Counted from the first letter of the stretch, positions 18,046 to 26,863 are shown. The stretch: 64,000 nt of DNA from CAZNSX01 sp964575845 (GCA_964575845.1 CAZNSX010000002.1:248001-312000), one strand, 5' to 3'. The notes: a model not told the origin generated them from the sequence alone. Program-made: numbers and translations.

Positions 18046-18463
18046 GGAAACGGCCCTAAGTCATGTTTCCGAGATTGTGAGGCAACTACCTCTCATTTTA
18101 ACCGCGATTTTCCATTTCAAACTGAGAACGAGCCACCGCTTTCCACCGGTGGCCTTCATGGGCATTACAACCGCCTCCGCCGGGCCTGTCAACATCGTTT
18201 TGAGCCGAAGGAACGGAGAGCTGAGTGGTGTGCACCATGGGAAAAGCAATCCACCGCGCCTTTGAGCGAGCCCTTCCGACAGGTCAATCCATCTGGCCGC
18301 AGACGGCCCGAAACAGAAGCGAAGCAATTGGATTCCGTGAATTATCCCTAAAAGCCGCGTTTAGGGAATTCTCGTCGGCAAGCCTTCTCTTGTGCCTCAG
18401 CAGTAAACCTTTTTAGTCCAGAGACGTCTAATAATGTAAAATCATTAGAAGGGAGGAAGGGAA
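18046..18463. other. Divergent intergenic region
   Basis: About 420 bases between the divergently read SDR gene and the basic secreted protein gene. It should hold promoters for both directions. I see no further gene. Confidence 0.35.
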
Positions 18464-18967
18464 ATGAAAGCAAGAGCTTTAATAGTTGGAACTATCGCAG
18501 TGGTTCTGGTTCTTGTTTTTGGAAGCGTCTCCTGGGCTGGTGGCCGGATCGGCCATCGGCGGGTGACACAGCATAAGAGGATAGCGCCGGGCATCAGAAA
18601 GGGGGCGATAACAGGCGGAGAGTTTATTCGCATAAGCCGAGAGCAGGGGCGAATCCAGCGGGCTAAAAGGGGGGGTTGGTCGGATGGCTATCTCGCCTCT
18701 CCAGAAAGGCATGGACTTCACAGGGTGCAGCGCAGCGCCAGCAAGCACATCTACCAGGCTAAGCGCAACGAGAAGGTGCGTTATGCCCATCCACGCGTTT
18801 TTAGCCGGCACTATGGACAGCCATACCATTGGCAAAGGCCTCCATACTGGAGCCCACACCGTGGACCCATTTACCGGTGGCGGGGGCCTCGATACTATGG
18901 TAGCTATTTTAGTGTGATAATATTGCAGCCCGGATTGTCAATTGGTTGGTCAGTGGGCTTGGAATGA
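18464..18967 (+). CDS. Secreted arginine/tyrosine-rich basic protein
   Basis: A 167-residue protein with a clear signal peptide (cleavage after V-S-W-A near residue 25). A helical segment follows (about 45-105) with the pattern G-E-F-I-R-I-S-R-E-Q-x-R-I and D-G-Y-L-A-S-P-E-R. That pattern recurs in small exported proteins of Proteobacteria next to envelope stress genes. The end is rich in H, R, W, Y and P. The ATG has GGGAGG upstream. It precedes an ECF sigma/anti-sigma operon on the same strand by about 70 bases and may be part of the same envelope-stress response. Function unknown. Confidence 0.7.
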   Translation: MKARALIVGTIAVVLVLVFGSVSWAGGRIGHRRVTQHKRIAPGIRKGAITGGEFIRISREQGRIQRAKRGGWSDGYLASPERHGLHRVQRSASKHIYQAKRNEKVRYAHPRVFSRHYGQPYHWQRPPYWSPHRGPIYRWRGPRYYGSYFSVIILQPGLSIGWSVGLE

Positions 18968-19039
18968 ATTAGCAGAAAGTCTTTGGCACGGCGGGAGCCA
19001 CTCTCTTCCCGGCTTTGAGTTTATGTAGCCAGGCATTTC

Positions 19040-19726
19040 GTGGTACGGATGCAACTTAGCTATCGGGTTTTCCCCGAAAGGAATGGCGGGGTGGTCGGGC
19101 GCGAGAAGGAAAAAGGGGAAAGTTCCCCCGTGTCTTTGAAAGATGAAGAATTGGTCGGTCGCGCCCAGCGAGGCGAACAAAGAGCGTTAGAGGAACTGGT
19201 CAGACGTTACCAGCAGAAGGCTTACGGAATCGCTTACCATATGTGCTCCGGAGACAGTGAAGAAGCAGAGGACCTTACCCAGGAGGCTTTCTTACGAGCT
19301 TTTCGAAACCTAAGAAAATTTCAAAGAAGTTCCTCATTTTATACTTGGTTCTATCGCATCCTTGTGAATACTTGTTTCGACGGAAGAAGACGTCATCGGA
19401 GGCGGGCGCGGGTGTTTTCGATCTGGCGGCCCGCGGAAAGGCATGCGGGACCATCAAGAGAAGAATACGAAGAGCAACCGGATATAGAAGCGGATATCAA
19501 TCCCATGGCGGTCTTAAGCAATAAGCAGCTCTCCCAGGAAATCCGGAAGGCCCTGATGTCCCTCCCTGAAAGGCAGCGTGTGGCTTTCCAACTCAAGACA
19601 CTTCACGGAATGAGCATACGCGAAATCGCTCAGGTGATGGGAGCGGCCGAGGGAACCGTCAAGAGCCATCTCTTTCGAGCGATTCACTTCCTGCGAGAGG
19701 CCCTCAAGGACTGGGTGAAGCCGTAG
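19040..19726 (+). CDS. ECF (sigma-70 family) RNA polymerase sigma factor
   Basis: A 228-residue sigma factor with region 2 (E-E-A-E-D-L-T-Q-E-A-F-L-R-A-F) and region 4 helix-turn-helix (G-M-S-I-R-E-I-A-Q-V-M-G-A-A-E-G-T-V-K-S-H). It resembles RpoE-like ECF factors. The start is uncertain: GTG 19040, ATG 19049 and GTG 19130 are all in frame; 19130 fits the usual family length. It is followed 13 bases later by a zinc-finger anti-sigma gene, then a DUF3106 gene and an OmpA-like gene, so it likely controls an envelope-stress operon including itself. Confidence 0.92.
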   Translation: MVRMQLSYRVFPERNGGVVGREKEKGESSPVSLKDEELVGRAQRGEQRALEELVRRYQQKAYGIAYHMCSGDSEEAEDLTQEAFLRAFRNLRKFQRSSSFYTWFYRILVNTCFDGRRRHRRRARVFSIWRPAERHAGPSREEYEEQPDIEADINPMAVLSNKQLSQEIRKALMSLPERQRVAFQLKTLHGMSIREIAQVMGAAEGTVKSHLFRAIHFLREALKDWVKP

Positions 19727-19739
19727 GGGAGGTGATGAG

Positions 19740-20252
19740 ATGAAACCTTGTCCTGATCGCGAAGAGGCTTTGTGGCTGGATGTCTATGGTGCGTTAGCCC
19801 CGGAGGAGCGTCGGGCCTTGGAAAGGCACCTTGAGACGTGTGAGCCCTGCCGCCAAGAACGGCAAAGACTACTCCGCTTCCTCCAGCTATTCAGAGAAGC
19901 TATGCCCCCGCCGGCGCTTTCTCCGGAGAAAGCCAGGGCGCTGCACTCTTCTATCATGCGGACAATGGAGGAGGAAAGGGCGAAGACGTGGTGGCGAAAA
20001 CGGATTTTGGGGGTCCCTATCAAGCCCATTCCTGCTCTGGTTGCAGCCTCTCTCCTGGTGGCGGCCTTGGGCTGGTTCGGATTGACGAAATTCCAAGTTC
20101 CTTCCCCCGTCCAGCCCGTATCGAGCATCAAGACGGAAGAGCAGATGATCGTCAAGAATCTGGAAATCATCGAGAACTTGGAGCTCCTGGAGGAGATGGA
20201 TGCTCTCCGGAAGCTCGTTCAGGTGTTAGACCAGCGGGATGTAATGCTATAG
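19740..20252 (+). CDS. Membrane-anchored zinc-finger anti-sigma factor
   Basis: A 170-residue protein. The N-terminal zf-HC2 domain has H-L-E-T-C-E-P-C, the anti-sigma HxxxCxxC zinc motif. One transmembrane helix (about 97-114) is followed by a periplasmic tail with a leucine/glutamate-rich helix. A GGGAGG ribosome site precedes the ATG. It lies just after the ECF sigma gene, the standard layout for a sigma factor held inactive at the membrane. Confidence 0.9.
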   Translation: MKPCPDREEALWLDVYGALAPEERRALERHLETCEPCRQERQRLLRFLQLFREAMPPPALSPEKARALHSSIMRTMEEERAKTWWRKRILGVPIKPIPALVAASLLVAALGWFGLTKFQVPSPVQPVSSIKTEEQMIVKNLEIIENLELLEEMDALRKLVQVLDQRDVML

Positions 20253-20298
20253 CCCTGCTTTGTCAAGGGATACCGAGGACTTCGGAGAAAAATTCGGT

Positions 20299-20856
20299 AT
20301 GGTGCAACGAATATGTAAGGTCCTGAAGTGGTTGAGCCGATGGGGGATTGTTTCCGCTCTACCCTTTGGGATCGTAATGTCCTTTCCCACCTCGACCTGG
20401 GCTCAATCCAAGGGTTTTCACAGGGCAAGAGGTTTCTTGGGAGCGCAAGAATCTCGCGAGGGGTTGACCCCACATCGCTGGAAGGCTTTCAATGCAGGGG
20501 ATAAAGAGAGTTCCCAGATAAGAATTGCGCGGAGGAGGGGGCCATCTGCTCCGGCGAAAGGAGGTCTGGGAGGGAGCGGGGGAACCTATGAGAGGTTGTC
20601 GCCCGAGGAGAAGGAGAAGCTCCAGAGGAAGCTTAAGGAGTGGGAGTCGCTACCTCCGGAAAAACGCCGAATTATGCGTGAAAGAATGGAACGATGGAAG
20701 GAACTTACCCCTGAGGACCGCGGGCTCTTCCGTCAACGGTTCCAGCAATGGCAAAAACTTTCGCCCGAAGAACGCGGGAGGATTCGGGAAAAGCTGGAGA
20801 AATGGGAAAGACTGCATCCGAAGGAGCAGGAGGAAATTCGTCAAAGGTTCCGCTGA
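20299..20856 (+). CDS. DUF3106-type exported repeat protein
   Basis: A 185-residue exported protein. After a signal-like hydrophobic stretch (about 15-36) and a basic linker come four tandem helical repeats of the pattern L-[ST]-P-E-E-[KR]-x5-L-x2-W, from about residue 105 to the end. This matches DUF3106. The ATG at 20299 is preferred over a TTG at 20260 that has no ribosome site. It follows the anti-sigma gene and precedes an OmpA-like gene. It may be a periplasmic sensor or chaperone of this envelope-stress unit; role unproven. Confidence 0.75.
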   Translation: MVQRICKVLKWLSRWGIVSALPFGIVMSFPTSTWAQSKGFHRARGFLGAQESREGLTPHRWKAFNAGDKESSQIRIARRRGPSAPAKGGLGGSGGTYERLSPEEKEKLQRKLKEWESLPPEKRRIMRERMERWKELTPEDRGLFRQRFQQWQKLSPEERGRIREKLEKWERLHPKEQEEIRQRFR

Positions 20857-20928
20857 TCTGTCGGAAACACTACACCGGGAATGGTCCATACATAGGTTAA
20901 ATCAAATTTTGGTTCAGAGAGGGGAGCA

Positions 20929-21573
20929 ATGAAAAGAGCAATCAGCGCATTCTTGATTTTAGCTTTGGTGCTGGTGACCTCATGCTCCATGCTGCAGACG
21001 AGGAAGCAGAAAGGGACAGCAGCAGGCGCAGCTGTCGGCGCGGCAGCGGGAGCTGCTCTGGGTCAGGCCATTGGTCGCAATACCGCATCTACCCTCTGGG
21101 GAGCAGCGATCGGCGCCGTTGTCGGTGGCATAGCCGGACACGAGATCGCGCACTATATGGACCAGCAGGAACAGCAACTCGAGGAAGTCGCCGCGCAGTC
21201 TGAAGCTATGAGTGTAGCCCGAACACAGGATGTCCTGACTGCTACCTTCAAGAGTGACGTTCTATTTGATTTTGACTCTGCTGTTCTTAAGCCGGGAGCA
21301 TACGCAGAGCTGGACAGAGTGGCGCAGGTGCTAGTTCGATACCCAGAAACAGCGGTTAGAGTCGAGGGGCATACGGACTCGACCGGGTCTGAAACTTATA
21401 ACCAGCAGCTCTCTGAAAGGCGAGCTTTGGCGGTAAAGAACGCTCTTGTACAGAGGGGAGTACATCCCGCGAGAATCAAGGCAGTGGGCTTCGGTGAGTC
21501 TATGCCGGTCTCTTCTGTTGCTGCCCTCAACAGAAGAGTCAACATAGTGATAATTCCGGTACGGGCGGGGTAG
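20929..21573 (+). CDS. OmpA-family lipoprotein with glycine-zipper domain
   Basis: A 214-residue outer-membrane lipoprotein. It has a lipoprotein signal ending V-T-S-C, then a glycine-zipper membrane segment (G-A-A-V-G-A-A-A-G-A-A-L-G type, about 32-70). The C-terminal OmpA domain binds peptidoglycan (V-E-G-H-T-D-S-T-G and N-x2-L-S-E-R-R-A). A GGGGAG ribosome site lies before the ATG. It is the last gene of the ECF sigma operon and probably helps tether the envelope. Confidence 0.92.
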   Translation: MKRAISAFLILALVLVTSCSMLQTRKQKGTAAGAAVGAAAGAALGQAIGRNTASTLWGAAIGAVVGGIAGHEIAHYMDQQEQQLEEVAAQSEAMSVARTQDVLTATFKSDVLFDFDSAVLKPGAYAELDRVAQVLVRYPETAVRVEGHTDSTGSETYNQQLSERRALAVKNALVQRGVHPARIKAVGFGESMPVSSVAALNRRVNIVIIPVRAG

Positions 21574-22093
21574 GAGTAAAATATTACCCGATAGTGCCAT
21601 GTGAAGAAATCAAGGTGCAACGTCCTCTCCTGTTATGTAAGCGGGCTTGCCAAATCGCTGGCCCACTACCCCTCAGCTTGAAGTTTTCTTATTTTCTTCT
21701 GGATGAGCTCATCCCTGAGAGGGGCCACATAAAAGAGCAGCCGCGCTCCTCACGCCAGCTTCATGATACCGAAGTTGGCGCCTGTGTTGACCCGTATGAT
21801 CTGGAAAAGGTACTTGAACCCTCGCTTCCATTCCCCAAACCCTTACCCTGGAGAATTTCTTCGATTCCGGACGCAGGAGCCTTTAACGGCTCCAGAGACG
21901 ACTAAGAGGCACCTCTGGAGGGGTTCCGAAGGGGCTTCCATGATTTCCCTGGGGAGTGTGTGCGGGGATTTTCAGGGACTTTCGGAAGAGGGGGCTGGGG
22001 ACGAGCGAGGAGGAGGGAAAACTCTATCCCCAGGGGCGGCCCCCCTACAATTACATTTATTATAGCAAAAGCAATTATGTCGGGGCAAGCAGG
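21574..22093. other. Intergenic stretch between convergent genes
   Basis: About 520 bases between the OmpA-like gene and the pfkA terminator. Short frames occur on both strands with no supporting ribosome site. I see no RNA gene. Confidence 0.35.
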
Positions 22094-22114
22094 AAAAAGG
22101 GCGGGAACCCGCCC
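22094..22114 (-). terminator. Intrinsic terminator after pfkA
   Basis: A 7-bp GC stem (GGGCGGG/CCCGCCC) with a 2-base minimal gap is followed on the minus strand by TTTTT, 140 bases downstream of the phosphofructokinase stop. Confidence 0.65.
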
Positions 22115-22254
22115 GCCCCCCTCTACGGGAACCGGAAGGGATGCCGCGAACCAAGCCTGGACGCCCTTGCGGCGCGAAAATGAGAAATCCGCTATTCCTG
22201 TTCTTGACAAGCCTTTGCACCAATAACGAAAATCTCTCGAGGTTCCTCCTTTCT

Positions 22255-23286
22255 TCACCCGAAAAAGAGCTCCGCCGTCCGGAAGAAGGAATCGGGGAGG
22301 TATTTCGGTCCCCTCAGCGCCTCTTCCAGGGGAACGCTCACGATTTCTGTACCGTTGAGGGCTACCATCTGGCCGAACTCCTCGGCGGCCACGAGCTCCA
22401 TTGCCTTCACACCGAATCGGGTGGCAAGGACCCTATCAAAGGGCGAGGGAGAGCCACCTCGCTGGATGTGACCCAGGGCCACGGCGCGGGTTTCAGAGCC
22501 CGTGAGCTTGGCCAACATCCTGGCCAGCACCTCTCCCACCCCTCCCAAGCGCACATGGCCGAATTCATCCTTTTCCTCTGACTGAGTCACCAGACTATCC
22601 AGTTCCTTCGGCTTGGCGCCTTCGGCTATGACGATGATAGAGAAGGGCCGGCCCCGGGCCAGGCGCTTTTTGATGAGCTCTGCCACTTCTTCCACTTTGA
22701 AGGGCCTCTCAGGCACAAGAATGCAATCGGCACTCCCCGCCAGTCCGGCATAACCTGCTATCCAGCCCACATGGCGCCCCATGACTTCCAGTACGATGAC
22801 CCGCTCGTGACTTTCGGCCGTTGTGCGGAGACGGTCTATGGCCTCAGTGACTATATTGACTGCTGTATCAAAGCCAAAGGTGTAGTCGGTGCCACCGATA
22901 TCATTATCGATGGTCTTGGGCACCCCCACTGTGGGGTAGCCCTCCCGGCTGAGCTTGAGGGCCACGCTCAGGGTGTCTTCCCCGCCTATTACCACTGCAC
23001 TATCCAGACCCAGCCGCTCCCAGTTGCGCTTTAGTTGATCCAGGGTCGCCTCATCCCGGTACGGATTGGCCCGCGTGGTGCCAAGGATGGTTCCTCCCCT
23101 TCCCAAGATCCCCACCACCGAGGCCCTGACAAGGGGGACAAACTCCCCCTCCGCCATGCCGGCCCAGCCGTTCTTTACGCCTACCGTTTCCAGGCCCAGC
23201 TGGTGCCCTTTGTGGACGGTAGCCCTGATGACAGCGTTGAGTCCTGGACAATCTCCGCCTCCGGTCAAGATAGCCACCCGGCGCAT
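22255..23286 (-). CDS. pfp: Phosphofructokinase, pyrophosphate-type signature
   Basis: A 343-residue enzyme that phosphorylates fructose 6-phosphate to the 1,6-bisphosphate. The phosphoryl-donor loop reads G-G-E-D (101-104) and the catalytic loop P-K-T-I-D-N-D (123-129). Asp104 and Lys124 (E. coli PfkA numbering) are the two residues that mark PPi-dependent enzymes; ATP enzymes have Gly at both. So a reversible PPi-linked enzyme is predicted. The ATG at 23286 has GAGGAG 7 bases upstream. The longer frame adds 15 residues without family similarity. It stands alone and has its own terminator. Confidence 0.9.
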   Translation of the reverse strand: MRRVAILTGGGDCPGLNAVIRATVHKGHQLGLETVGVKNGWAGMAEGEFVPLVRASVVGILGRGGTILGTTRANPYRDEATLDQLKRNWERLGLDSAVVIGGEDTLSVALKLSREGYPTVGVPKTIDNDIGGTDYTFGFDTAVNIVTEAIDRLRTTAESHERVIVLEVMGRHVGWIAGYAGLAGSADCILVPERPFKVEEVAELIKKRLARGRPFSIIVIAEGAKPKELDSLVTQSEEKDEFGHVRLGGVGEVLARMLAKLTGSETRAVALGHIQRGGSPSPFDRVLATRFGVKAMELVAAEEFGQMVALNGTEIVSVPLEEALRGPKYLPDSFFRTAELFFG

Positions 23287-23985
23287 GGGGCACTCCTCTC
23301 GGTCTTGCGGTGTCCTTAATCTTCCGCCCATTTTAGCATATCACCGGGGCATATCGTGGAAGGACTTTTTAGCGCTGAGAGGGAATGGCGCTGGGTCGCA
23401 ATGGGTCGTTTGCTGATGAGGAGAGCACTCTAACGAAAAACCCGTTCCGCCGGGCATCACGACGGTTTCGGCTCCTCACTCTAGCAGCAAAGCCGAACGG
23501 ATTTTGGGCTGATGAGGGGCGGGCCGGGCTTGCCGAGATAGGTGGCACCTTTCTTGCTTCTTTCACCAACGCATTGAACGCGCTTCACTGATTTCTTTTG
23601 GCCCTGAGGATCCACGTTGACTTCCAGGGAGCCAGGGTCAGCTCGGATGTCGGGTTGCCCCTATTTTCTTTTCTCTTAATAACGAGTAAAGGGATAAATA
23701 ATGTGGAGCCTAGCGTGGGAAGTAGCCTTCCTTGGAACGGTGCTCTTGTTATTTAGGGTTTATGCAAAGCCCCGTTGGGCGTCAAAAATGCGACATAAAC
23801 GCCCCCTTTTTTACCGCCACCCGAGGTAAAGGGGAAGGTCGTACGCCCGGGTGCCTCCGAGCGCGGCAAACTGTTAAGTCAAGTCCGTCCTACTACGCTT
23901 AAAAAAAGTCATCTTTCGAGTTTGACCTTACCCTCAGTTATTGACTTGATTCGGTTCCCCTCAATCGGGTAGGTATTTACACCCT
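23287..23985. other. Long intergenic region
   Basis: About 700 bases between pfkA and the QueG-like gene. A 68-residue frame at 23385-23591 has no ribosome site and is not credible. A plus-strand hairpin with a T-run (23777-23812) is listed separately. Otherwise nothing recognisable. Confidence 0.35.
23758..23812 (+). promoter_or_regulatory. Terminator-like hairpin with an alternative stem
   Basis: GGGCGT (23777-23782) pairs with ACGCCC (23799-23804), followed by CC and six T, which looks like an intrinsic terminator on the plus strand. An overlapping stem, GTTTATG (23758-23764) with CATAAAC (23794-23800), would exclude it. No plus-strand gene lies upstream or downstream. It could end a small RNA. 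Confidence 0.35.
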
Positions 23986-24906
23986 TTATCCTCTTTTTTT
24001 CTTGAACTCCTCCGGGTGACAGGCCACGTAGCACTTAGAGCAGGCATTGTATGCGAATGCCGCTCGATTTGCGCGGTCCCAGGGGAATCTCTTTTCGCTC
24101 GCCAGCAAGAACTCCAACCGCACCTGTTTCCCGTCGTCTTCCTCGTCGATTGCGGGCATTGGCAGGTCCGAAAGGGCATAGAAGCGGTCGCCCATGACCA
24201 TGCCGCCGCAGCCCCATTGGCATCTGAGATAAGAAAGCCAACCGTAGCGGTATTCTTTTCCCTCCATCATGATAACCCTGTCCCGGTCGCGTGGAAGGGC
24301 CCGTACCGGACAGATCGATACACAAGGCTGGGGACAACCTTCGCACGGGTCTTCTTCGAGCATCGGATCGGGCTGGAGTCGGGCAGTGGTCAAGACGCTG
24401 ACAAGCTGCACAGCCCCGCCATATTGCGGGGTAACCAGGAATCCACCCCGACCCAGACGGCCGAGCCCGGCCGCCATAGCGACATGTTTGTGGGAAATCT
24501 CTCCTACGCCGTATTCCTGGTTATAGTATTGGTTCGATGGCACTGGAAGGCTTATGTAACCCAGATCCTCGAGAAAATTAGCCAGGTCCAGCGCCATCTC
24601 GTCGAGTCGGACTTTAGGCTCCAGACCGGCGAAGCGGGAAAATGGCATCGGGCTGATACCCCTCAGGTGGAGCTGCTGAACGCCCCGGTTGATTCGGTAG
24701 GCCATGGAGATTAAGCTGTTTGCCTCTGGCAGCAGCCGCCGTGGGTGAAGTTCCGGCGGGGCGGCATCCATGCGCTCCATCGGAGCGATACCCACCAGGT
24801 GTGCACCCAAAGAAAGGCCTTTTTCCTTGACTGCCCACATTAGCTTTTCATCGGACGACCGGGCGGTCTTCTTCATCGTTTTTGTGCTGGAACTATTTGT
24901 TTTCAT
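23986..24906 (-). CDS. QueG/reductase-like [4Fe-4S] protein
   Basis: A 306-residue iron-sulfur protein similar to the family that holds epoxyqueuosine reductase and the ferredoxin part of reductive dehalogenases. A cluster motif near residue 190 (C-E-G-C-P-Q-P-C-V-S-I-C-P) is followed by C-Q-W-G-C-G and C-S-K-C-Y-V-A-C. There is no signal peptide. The ATG at 24906 has GGGAGG just upstream. It is 29 bases after an iron-sulfur flavoprotein gene. I would not call it QueG: no tRNA-modification neighbours are present, and the pairing with a flavoprotein points to a separate redox pathway. Confidence 0.72.
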   Translation of the reverse strand: MKTNSSSTKTMKKTARSSDEKLMWAVKEKGLSLGAHLVGIAPMERMDAAPPELHPRRLLPEANSLISMAYRINRGVQQLHLRGISPMPFSRFAGLEPKVRLDEMALDLANFLEDLGYISLPVPSNQYYNQEYGVGEISHKHVAMAAGLGRLGRGGFLVTPQYGGAVQLVSVLTTARLQPDPMLEEDPCEGCPQPCVSICPVRALPRDRDRVIMMEGKEYRYGWLSYLRCQWGCGGMVMGDRFYALSDLPMPAIDEEDDGKQVRLEFLLASEKRFPWDRANRAAFAYNACSKCYVACHPEEFKKKRG

Positions 24907-24935
24907 CTTTCCTCCCATTCTCCGGGTACATCGAG

Positions 24936-25607
24936 TCAAGCGACCTCGGCATTGAAACCTCGAGCCGCCAAACATTTCACCTTGTGCCCAAGCCTTTGCC
25001 CCAGAACCCGCGCGGCTTTCAGGGCTCCCAACTGGTGCTCTATGGGATTGTACATGCCGATCCCTATTCGCTCCAACAGACCGTACTGGGCCACGATGCC
25101 GCTGTACTCGCATCCGCTCAGCGAATCTTTACACCCCAGGCATGGGTTTGCGCCCGCCGCCGTAACGCGGCCCAGAGCGTTGATGCCGTAGTTTCGCATG
25201 AATTGCAGAAGCCCGTCGGCAAGGTCGCCCGCCAACTCCGTGTTGCTGCCCACCACCACAACCGCGCCCACCTTACCCGTGGTCAGCCGGCGATGGTGGC
25301 GGAAGGACCAGAATCGCTCCATGAGGGCCTTGGTGGCCGAGTCGATCATCCCTGAAAACGCCCAACCTCCCAACACCAGCGCGCTGGATTCAATTATCTT
25401 ATGTTGGAGTTGTCCCCAATCATCGTCGATAACACACACATTTTCGGCCCGGCAGCCGTTACAGGCCCTGCATGGTCCTACGGTAAGCCCATGAAGGCGC
25501 ACTAGTTCCGAGGGAAGACGTGAGGCGGATAGAACTTCTTCTATCAGCGTCTCCACCTTGCCCCCTTTCTGGGGAGATGCGCTTATTCCCAGAACCTTGG
25601 GTTCCAT
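24936..25607 (-). CDS. Iron-sulfur flavoprotein (NADPH-dependent FMN reductase-like)
   Basis: A 223-residue flavodoxin-fold protein. The FMN loop G-I-S-A-S-P-Q-K-G-G-K lies near residue 5. A compact cysteine motif, C-R-A-C-N-G-C, follows near residue 45, as in iron-sulfur flavoproteins (Isf). A second pair, C-L-G-C with a later C, is near 155. The ATG at 25607 has AAGGAGG 6 bases upstream. It precedes the QueG-like gene and probably passes electrons to it. Confidence 0.82.
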   Translation of the reverse strand: MEPKVLGISASPQKGGKVETLIEEVLSASRLPSELVRLHGLTVGPCRACNGCRAENVCVIDDDWGQLQHKIIESSALVLGGWAFSGMIDSATKALMERFWSFRHHRRLTTGKVGAVVVVGSNTELAGDLADGLLQFMRNYGINALGRVTAAGANPCLGCKDSLSGCEYSGIVAQYGLLERIGIGMYNPIEHQLGALKAARVLGQRLGHKVKCLAARGFNAEVA

Positions 25608-25744
25608 TTCAACCTCCTTTCTATATTCAGTCAAAATAGTCTATATCGGGACTCTTCCGTTTGATTTTCTCGGGCACTGAAGGCTCGACCTTCCCTTTGA
25701 GAGACCCACAAGCAGTGCCCCCCGGACTTTTCTCTTGTCTTATC

Positions 25745-25762
25745 ATTGAGATTATTCTCAAT
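25745..25762. promoter_or_regulatory. Palindrome upstream of the iron-sulfur flavoprotein gene
   Basis: ATTGAGA and TCTCAAT form a perfect 7-bp inverted repeat around TTAT. It lies 138 bases upstream of the flavoprotein start and 3' of the merR gene. It looks like an operator for a dimeric regulator. Which regulator binds is unknown. Confidence 0.4.
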
Positions 25763-25902
25763 AGAGTCGAGGATAGAATCCATATCGATGCCTTCAATCC
25801 ATTTTGTCAAATGTTGACCATCGTAAAGCATTTTTTTACGCTATTCAGTGCCGGTGCTTCGAGATGCCAACTGCAAGAAACCCCTTCAATCCTGGATACC
25901 GG

Positions 25903-26349
25903 TCACTGCTCGAGTAATCCGAGTGTGCGCAGACAATTTAGTTTGCCGCAATCTCCACAATCCGGAGATGCACAGGCCTCACAGCTTTCGGTTTTTTCTA
26001 GCAGAGCTGCAATTTTTTTCCGGGAAGAAGTCAATAGCTCCAATTCAGAATCCATGCTCGATATAGTTTCTGAAAGCATCTTTCGTAACTTATTTGTGAG
26101 GAGTCGATGGCTGGTATCACAGGATTTCGTCAGAACAATGATCTGGCGGATATCCTTCAGCGAGTAGTCCAGGCGCCTGAGGAGGTGAGCCGTGCGGATT
26201 ATCGAGGCGGTCTCTTTACCGTAAAGCTTTCGACCTCCCGGCGTCATCGCGAGGGGTGCAACGAGTCCTTCCGCCTCGTAATGCCGGACAGTTCTCGGCG
26301 TGCAATCCGCCTGACGACACACTTCACCGATGAGTATCCCGGCTTCCAT
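25903..26349 (-). CDS. MerR-family transcriptional regulator with cysteine-rich tail
   Basis: A 148-residue regulator. It has an N-terminal winged helix (I-G-E-V-C-R-Q-A-D-C-T-P-R-T-V-R-H-Y-E-A-E-G-L), a coiled-coil dimerisation helix (about 80-125), then C-E-A-C-A-S-P-D-C-G-D-C-G-K-L-N-C. The five tail cysteines suggest metal or iron-sulfur sensing, as in SoxR, but the spacing is not SoxR's. The ATG at 26349 has AGGGATG at a suitable distance. It is read toward the flavoprotein and QueG-like genes and probably controls them. Confidence 0.85.
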   Translation of the reverse strand: MEAGILIGEVCRQADCTPRTVRHYEAEGLVAPLAMTPGGRKLYGKETASIIRTAHLLRRLDYSLKDIRQIIVLTKSCDTSHRLLTNKLRKMLSETISSMDSELELLTSSRKKIAALLEKTESCEACASPDCGDCGKLNCLRTLGLLEQ

Positions 26350-26371
26350 AGAGATCATCCCTTTTAAAGAC

Positions 26372-26407
26372 GTTACGTAACGTAACAAACCAAATAGCTT
26401 CTGTCAA
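26372..26407 (-). promoter_or_regulatory. merR promoter with overlapping palindrome
   Basis: On the minus strand, TTGACA (26402-26407) is followed after 17 bases by TACGTT as a -10. The inverted repeat GTTACG-TAA-CGTAAC (26372-26386) overlaps the -10 and lies just upstream of the merR start. This looks like an autoregulatory operator. Confidence 0.55.
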
Positions 26408-26670
26408 GCATTATTTCCGCTAGGATTCTGTCAAATAAATCCGGCAAATACGGAGGGAGGCCGGAGCGAGGGCTTGGTGACGGCCTGGCGGTAGGCTCTC
26501 CCTCAAGCACGGAGGAGGGAAGCTCCCGAGGGTTCACGCGTTGATCCGGGAAATCTCCGACCAGAATAGGGGAGTCCCCGCCATGCCGAAAGGATACTGG
26601 GGGGTTCTTATTTTTGGCGAGCGCCTTAAAATGCACCCTTCACATTCTTGGGCAACCCCCTGAAAAGCAA
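26408..26670. other. Intergenic stretch
   Basis: About 260 bases upstream of the merR promoter with no credible gene. The 87-residue frame over it overlaps the merR promoter and has no ribosome site. Confidence 0.35.
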
Positions 26671-26696
26671 AAGGGGCAAGCTTCCGCCAACCCCTT
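26671..26696 (-). terminator. Possible terminator downstream of the SEC-C gene
   Basis: AAGGGG and CCCCTT form a 6-bp stem around 14 bases. On the minus strand it runs into TTTTGCTTTT. It lies 170 bases beyond the SEC-C gene stop. Confidence 0.45.
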
Positions 26697-26703
26697 GATT
26701 TCA

Positions 26704-26718
26704 TTGGTCGGGGCGAGA
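26704..26718 (-). repeat. 15-base copy of the tRNA-Pro 3' end
   Basis: TTGGTCGGGGCGAGA is identical to 30684-30698, the 3' end of tRNA-Pro (CCA, discriminator, acceptor strand and first T-stem bases). Same orientation as the tRNA. Such a short perfect repeat is what a tRNA-directed integrase leaves at the far border of an insert. Confidence 0.65.
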
Positions 26719-26863
26719 CTCAGGGATCGTATAACCCTCCTACCGATAAAGCTAATACTTATTGTAAAATTATATTTCATCCATTCATGGATTTCCATTT
26801 TTGCTGTTTCTCTGGTACTCATGGCTATTGGAGCATTCCTTGTCCAGATTCAGCCATACCCAT

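Noticed and set aside
18680..18860. Minus-strand frame opposite the basic secreted protein
   Set aside because: Overlaps the plus-strand gene that has a signal peptide and a good ribosome site.
23385..23591. 68-residue frame downstream of pfkA
   Set aside because: No ribosome site; the sequence is not convincingly protein-like.
25631..25831. 66-residue frame between merR and the flavoprotein gene
   Set aside because: It overlaps the flavoprotein ribosome-site region and the palindrome; judged non-coding.
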